Assembly (NCBI GenBank): GCA_016721385.1
Contig: JADKIE010000008.1
Coordinates: forward strand, 62,001 to 126,000
DNA length: 64,000 nt
Direction of reading: 5' to 3'
Source of the DNA: Chitinophagaceae bacterium
GTDB lineage: Bacteria > Bacteroidota > Bacteroidia > Chitinophagales > Chitinophagaceae
Under the pieces are notes generated by a model that saw nothing but the letters and a program-made list of their open reading frames with translations, made no database searches and was not told where the DNA came from. Both the position numbers and the translations under genes were made by a program. Positions within the stretch are counted from its first letter, which is position 1; the number at the start of each line of letters is the position of its first letter. Below, piece by piece: positions 61,112 to 64,000 of the stretch.

Positions 61112-62095
61112 ATGAAGAAAAAAATTGCATTAATAACAGGCGGTTACTCTGGCGAAGCCGTTATTTCCTATAAAAGTGCAGAGCAAATAGAATCTAATAT
61201 CGATAAAGATAAATGGGATTGCTATAAAATAGATATTCACCCCAACGGTTGGTTTTATTTGTCTGCCGGTGGCGAAAAAATAATGGTAGATAAAAATGAT
61301 TTTTCAATCCTTATCAACGGCAATAAAATAAATTTTGATGTTGTGTTGGTTGGCCTGCATGGTACACCCGGAGAGGATGGAAAACTGCAGGGTTATTTCG
61401 ATTGCTTGCATATACCATACACATCTTGCGATGCAGCAACATCTGCCCTTACATTTAATAAAAGATATACCGTAGCGGTAGCGTCATTTGCCGGAATGCA
61501 TGTGGCAAAATCAATGCATCTGTTTAAAGATATTGCCGTAACATCTGCTAAAATAACAGCACAATTGCAATTGCCTGTTTTTGTAAAACCTAATAATGGT
61601 GGAAGCAGTATTGGCATGAGCAAGGTAAATAAGGCCGAAGAGTTAGATGCAGCTATTGAAAAAGCATTTAAAGAAGATGATCAGGTTTTGGTGGAAGAGT
61701 TTATTAAAGGAAGAGAGTTTACAATAGGCGTATTTAAATCTAAAGGAAAAATAATTGCATTGCCCATTACAGAGATAATAAGTAAAAAAGAATTTTTTGA
61801 TTACGAAGCAAAATACGAAGGCGCCAGTGAAGAAGTAACACCAGCTAATGTAGAAGAAGCTGTTGCAGAAAAAATAAGAGCCGAAGCAAAAAAAGCATAT
61901 GCCATTTTTAATTGCAAGGGTATTGTACGCATAGATTTTATTTACAACGAAGCCGATAAAAATCCGTACATGCTGGAAATAAATACCGTACCGGGTCAAA
62001 GTGCTGCAAGTATAGTACCACAGCAGGTTGTGGCAATGGGATGGACGTTGAAGGAATTTTACTCTGCTTTAATTGAAGAAGCATTGAGTAATTAA
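61112..62095 (+). CDS. ddl: D-alanine--D-alanine ligase
   Basis: ATP-grasp ligase forming D-Ala-D-Ala for peptidoglycan. 327 residues with an N-terminal ALITGGYSGEAVISYKSAEQ, GLHGTPGEDGKLQGYFDCL near 72-90, PVFVKPNNGGSSIGMSKV near 150-168, VEEFIKGREFTIGV and the metal-binding C-terminus IVRIDFIYNEADKNPYMLEI with NTVPGQS. Typical Ddl length and intact frame. It is followed after 45 bases by a PASTA protein, which fits a cell-wall context. Confidence 0.95.
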   Translation: MKKKIALITGGYSGEAVISYKSAEQIESNIDKDKWDCYKIDIHPNGWFYLSAGGEKIMVDKNDFSILINGNKINFDVVLVGLHGTPGEDGKLQGYFDCLHIPYTSCDAATSALTFNKRYTVAVASFAGMHVAKSMHLFKDIAVTSAKITAQLQLPVFVKPNNGGSSIGMSKVNKAEELDAAIEKAFKEDDQVLVEEFIKGREFTIGVFKSKGKIIALPITEIISKKEFFDYEAKYEGASEEVTPANVEEAVAEKIRAEAKKAYAIFNCKGIVRIDFIYNEADKNPYMLEINTVPGQSAASIVPQQVVAMGWTLKEFYSALIEEALSN

Positions 62096-62140
62096 TTTTT
62101 ACAAATAAACGATTTAACAAATAAACGAATAACTAAACGG

Positions 62141-62964
62141 ATGTTTAAATTTATAACCAATCGGCCACTATGGGTAAACCTTTTTAGCGGCTTTAGCATT
62201 AGCTATTTTATTAGTGTTTCTTTTTTGCAAACGCTAAGCTGGATGACAAAGCATGGCCAATATTTAACCGTACCATCTGTACTAAATAAAAAAACAAACG
62301 AAGCGATAAAACTTTTAGAAAGCAAAGGCTTTGATGTACGAATACAAGACTCTGTTTATACCGATACTGCAGCAAACGGTATAGTATTAAAACAATTACC
62401 CGATGCAAATTCAACTGTAAAAGTTAACCGTACCGTTTTTTTAACCGTAAACAGGGTAGTACCTCCGTTAATTGATATGCCTAAGTTAGAAGGATTAAGT
62501 TTGGGTTTTGCATTGGATATGTTGCAACGTAATCATTTGAAATTGCAGGATACCATTTACAAGCCCGATTTTATGAGAGGCTCAATAATTGAGCAACAAT
62601 ACAATGGTGTAAAAATACCCGAAAAAGCAAAACTACCCTGGGGTAGCAAAATTACACTTATTGTAGGTGCAGGGCTTGAGCAACGCCAAATGATTGTGCC
62701 CGATTTAATTGGCATGACCTATGCCGAAGCTAAACAATATTTGGCCGATAATGGCCTTACGTTAGCGGCTACTATTAGCGATGGTCCACTGGTCGATAGT
62801 GCTAACGCCTATGTTTACGAACAAAACCCCAAGCGATTTACCGAAGATAATTTGCCCAACTATATAAGCAGCGGCCAGGTGATGGATTTGTTTATTGCTG
62901 CCGAAAGAAGAGTTGCCAAAGACTCTGTTGATACCAAAAAAGCTAAAAGAAAAAAGAAAATTAA
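62141..62964 (+). CDS. Membrane-anchored PASTA-domain protein, tail frame uncertain
   Basis: About 274 residues with one N-terminal helix (LFSGFSISYFISVSFLQTL) and three PASTA units in the periplasm: LTVPSVLNKKTNEAIKLLES, IDMPKLEGLSLGFALDMLQR and MIVPDLIGMTYAEAKQYLAD. There is no kinase domain, as is usual for stand-alone PASTA proteins of Bacteroidota; PASTA units bind peptidoglycan-like ligands. As read, the frame runs to 62992, but one extra A in the A runs at 62951-62960 would end it at TAA 62962-62964, immediately before the rhodanese ATG, which I consider more natural. Confidence 0.82.
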
Positions 62965-62965
62965 T

Positions 62966-63272
62966 ATGACTTTTGTAACCCCGAAGAATTAAAACTTCGT
63001 TTAGAAAACGGCGAAAAAATAAATCTTATAGATGTAAGAGAGCCCTTTGAAAATGCCGAATTTAATATTGGCGGCACATTAATTCGCTGGGCAAAATACA
63101 AACCATGCAAATAGATGATATAGAGGAATTAAAAAACGAAGAAGTAATTTGCTATTGCCGCAGCGGCCAACGCAGCATGAGCGCTTGTATGATGCTGGAA
63201 ACATTTGGCTTTACCGATGTTAAAAATTTAGCAGGCGGTATGTTAGGTTGGAAGCAGTTGTATGGAGGATAA
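62966..63272 (+). CDS. Rhodanese-like domain protein, two frameshifts
   Basis: Single-domain rhodanese of about 102 residues, a sulfur-transfer or related protein. Adding one C to the C run 62979-62982 opens MTFVTPEELKLRLENGEKIN followed by LIDVREPFENAEFNIGG; adding one C near 63083 continues TLIPLGKIQTMQIDDIEE. The active-site loop is CYCRSGQRS with the catalytic Cys, and the end is NLAGGMLGWKQLYGG. It starts one base after the presumed PASTA stop, so translation is probably coupled. Not visible as an ORF unless corrected. Confidence 0.8.
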
Positions 63273-63420
63273 TGATTTGCCTGGAGGCCAAAGCAAATAC
63301 GTTTGCTAAAAGAAATTACCATCTATATTATTTCAACCAAATTGAAATAAAGTTAACAGCAATTGATATTTATCAATTATATCTCTGCGTCTTAGTGTTT
63401 TTTTAGTAATTCTTTTTTTC

Positions 63421-64000
63421 TTACAACCTCACATTCATCCCAACCATCAAATTAAACCCGGCCATAGGAAAGTAAAAATTCTCAGTAGTTAATTGCCCTC
63501 CGTAAATGTAACTAAAGGTGTATCCGTTGGGTTCGTATTTTTTATTAAAAATATTATTTAGTTGTAAAATAATCTGTGTGCTTTTTAAAATTTTACCCTT
63601 TAAACTGTAACTAAAATTTGCATCTTGTACAAAAAAAGCGTTTAGGCTTCGGGCATTGTTGGCTGTATTATCCATGTATTGTTTGCTAACATATTTACTT
63701 AATAAATTTATGGCTGCATTTTTAAAAGGGGTAATGGTTATAGTATTACCAGCTACAACACCCGGCGAAAATGCAAGCGTACTTTTGTTGTAAATTTTTG
63801 TTTGTTGCCCGCCATTATCATAATCATCTATATACTCGGTAAAGTTTTTTACTTTATTATTGCTTAAAGCAATATTGCCTGCAATGCTTATTGCTCTTGT
63901 AAAAGTATAAGTAGCCTGTAACTCAATGCCCATGCGGTAACTGTTAGGTATATTGGTACGGGTGTAAGCGCCTACATCATTTATTTTGCCGGTTAATACC
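63421..64000 (-). CDS. TonB-dependent receptor, C-terminal part (runs off the right edge)
   Basis: C-terminal beta-barrel of an outer-membrane TonB-dependent receptor; about 193 residues are in the window and the frame stays open to base 64000. Alternating strands are visible: GAYTRTNIPNSYRMGIELQA, TITITPFKNAAINLLSKYV, SLNAFFVQDANFSYSLKG, QIILQLNNIFNKKYEPNGYT, and the last strand FNLMVGMNVRL with a near-terminal aromatic/hydrophobic pattern. NNIFNKKYE is a common motif in the last strands of these receptors. The substrate cannot be told without the plug domain. Confidence 0.9.
   Translation of the reverse strand, partial: VLTGKINDVGAYTRTNIPNSYRMGIELQATYTFTRAISIAGNIALSNNKVKNFTEYIDDYDNGGQQTKIYNKSTLAFSPGVVAGNTITITPFKNAAINLLSKYVSKQYMDNTANNARSLNAFFVQDANFSYSLKGKILKSTQIILQLNNIFNKKYEPNGYTFSYIYGGQLTTENFYFPMAGFNLMVGMNVRL

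Noticed and set aside
1..64000. tRNA, rRNA, integrase, transposase, restriction or phage genes
   Set aside because: Looked for on both strands by motif and structure; none recognised. Short RNAs could be missed by eye.

Overview
The window is a low-GC chromosomal segment of a Bacteroidota bacterium, most likely of the Chitinophagia/Chitinophagaceae type. This rests on several large secreted proteins with type IX secretion (T9SS) C-terminal sorting domains, promoter boxes of the Bacteroidota form TTTG/TAnnTTTG, a TonB energy transducer and TonB-dependent receptor, the long form of IspH, and the ferredoxin / LuxC-type acyl-CoA reductase pair. The assignment below phylum level is inference. No rRNA, tRNA, CRISPR array, integrase or transposase was recognised.

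Layout. 0-5.4 kb: RND efflux permease and lipoprotein adaptor, then purK. 5.6-9.6 kb: 4-hydroxyphenylpyruvate dioxygenase, an L,D-transpeptidase and a glycine-rich T9SS protein. 9.6-14.7 kb: aspartate kinase divergent from fbp, then an ABC ATPase with a stub of its permease, an FKBP isomerase, a DinB/YfiT-like protein and a Nudix hydrolase. 14.7-23.3 kb: folC, a TonB-like protein, YggS, acyl-CoA dehydrogenase, cation diffusion facilitator, VIT-family transporter, TPR protein and ornithine aminotransferase. 23.5-30.2 kb: VOC protein, dapA, secreted esterase, ribonuclease Z, STAS protein and ClpC. 30.6-54.2 kb: a secreted-protein locus with a choice-of-anchor A protein, cmk, a GEVED/T9SS protein, a displaced cmk 3' fragment, a small SdrD-B protein, one giant SdrD-B repeat protein of about 11.9 kb, and a T9SS partner protein. 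54.3-64 kb: ispH, a GH13 amylase, a DegP-type protease, acyl-CoA reductase divergent from a 2[4Fe-4S] ferredoxin, a small lipoprotein, ddl, a PASTA protein, a rhodanese, and the end of a TonB-dependent receptor.

About half of the genes, including housekeeping ones (clpC, dapA, folC, rnz, degP, ferredoxin), are split by single-base indels, mostly one base missing from a homopolymer. Restoring the base rejoins conserved sequence each time, so I annotate each as one CDS and treat the breaks as probable sequence errors, not pseudogenes. Within the giant adhesin, two near-identical ~2.9 kb blocks are intact at each other's broken sites, which supports this.

Most notable observations: the giant adhesin with 26 SdrD-B-like repeats and its recent internal duplication; a cmk 3' remnant on the far side of a secreted-protein gene, suggesting an insertion or replacement at cmk; a permease gene reduced to its first ten codons beside an intact ABC ATPase; and two divergent gene pairs (aspartate kinase/fbp and acyl-CoA reductase/ferredoxin) whose face-to-face promoter boxes have identical geometry.
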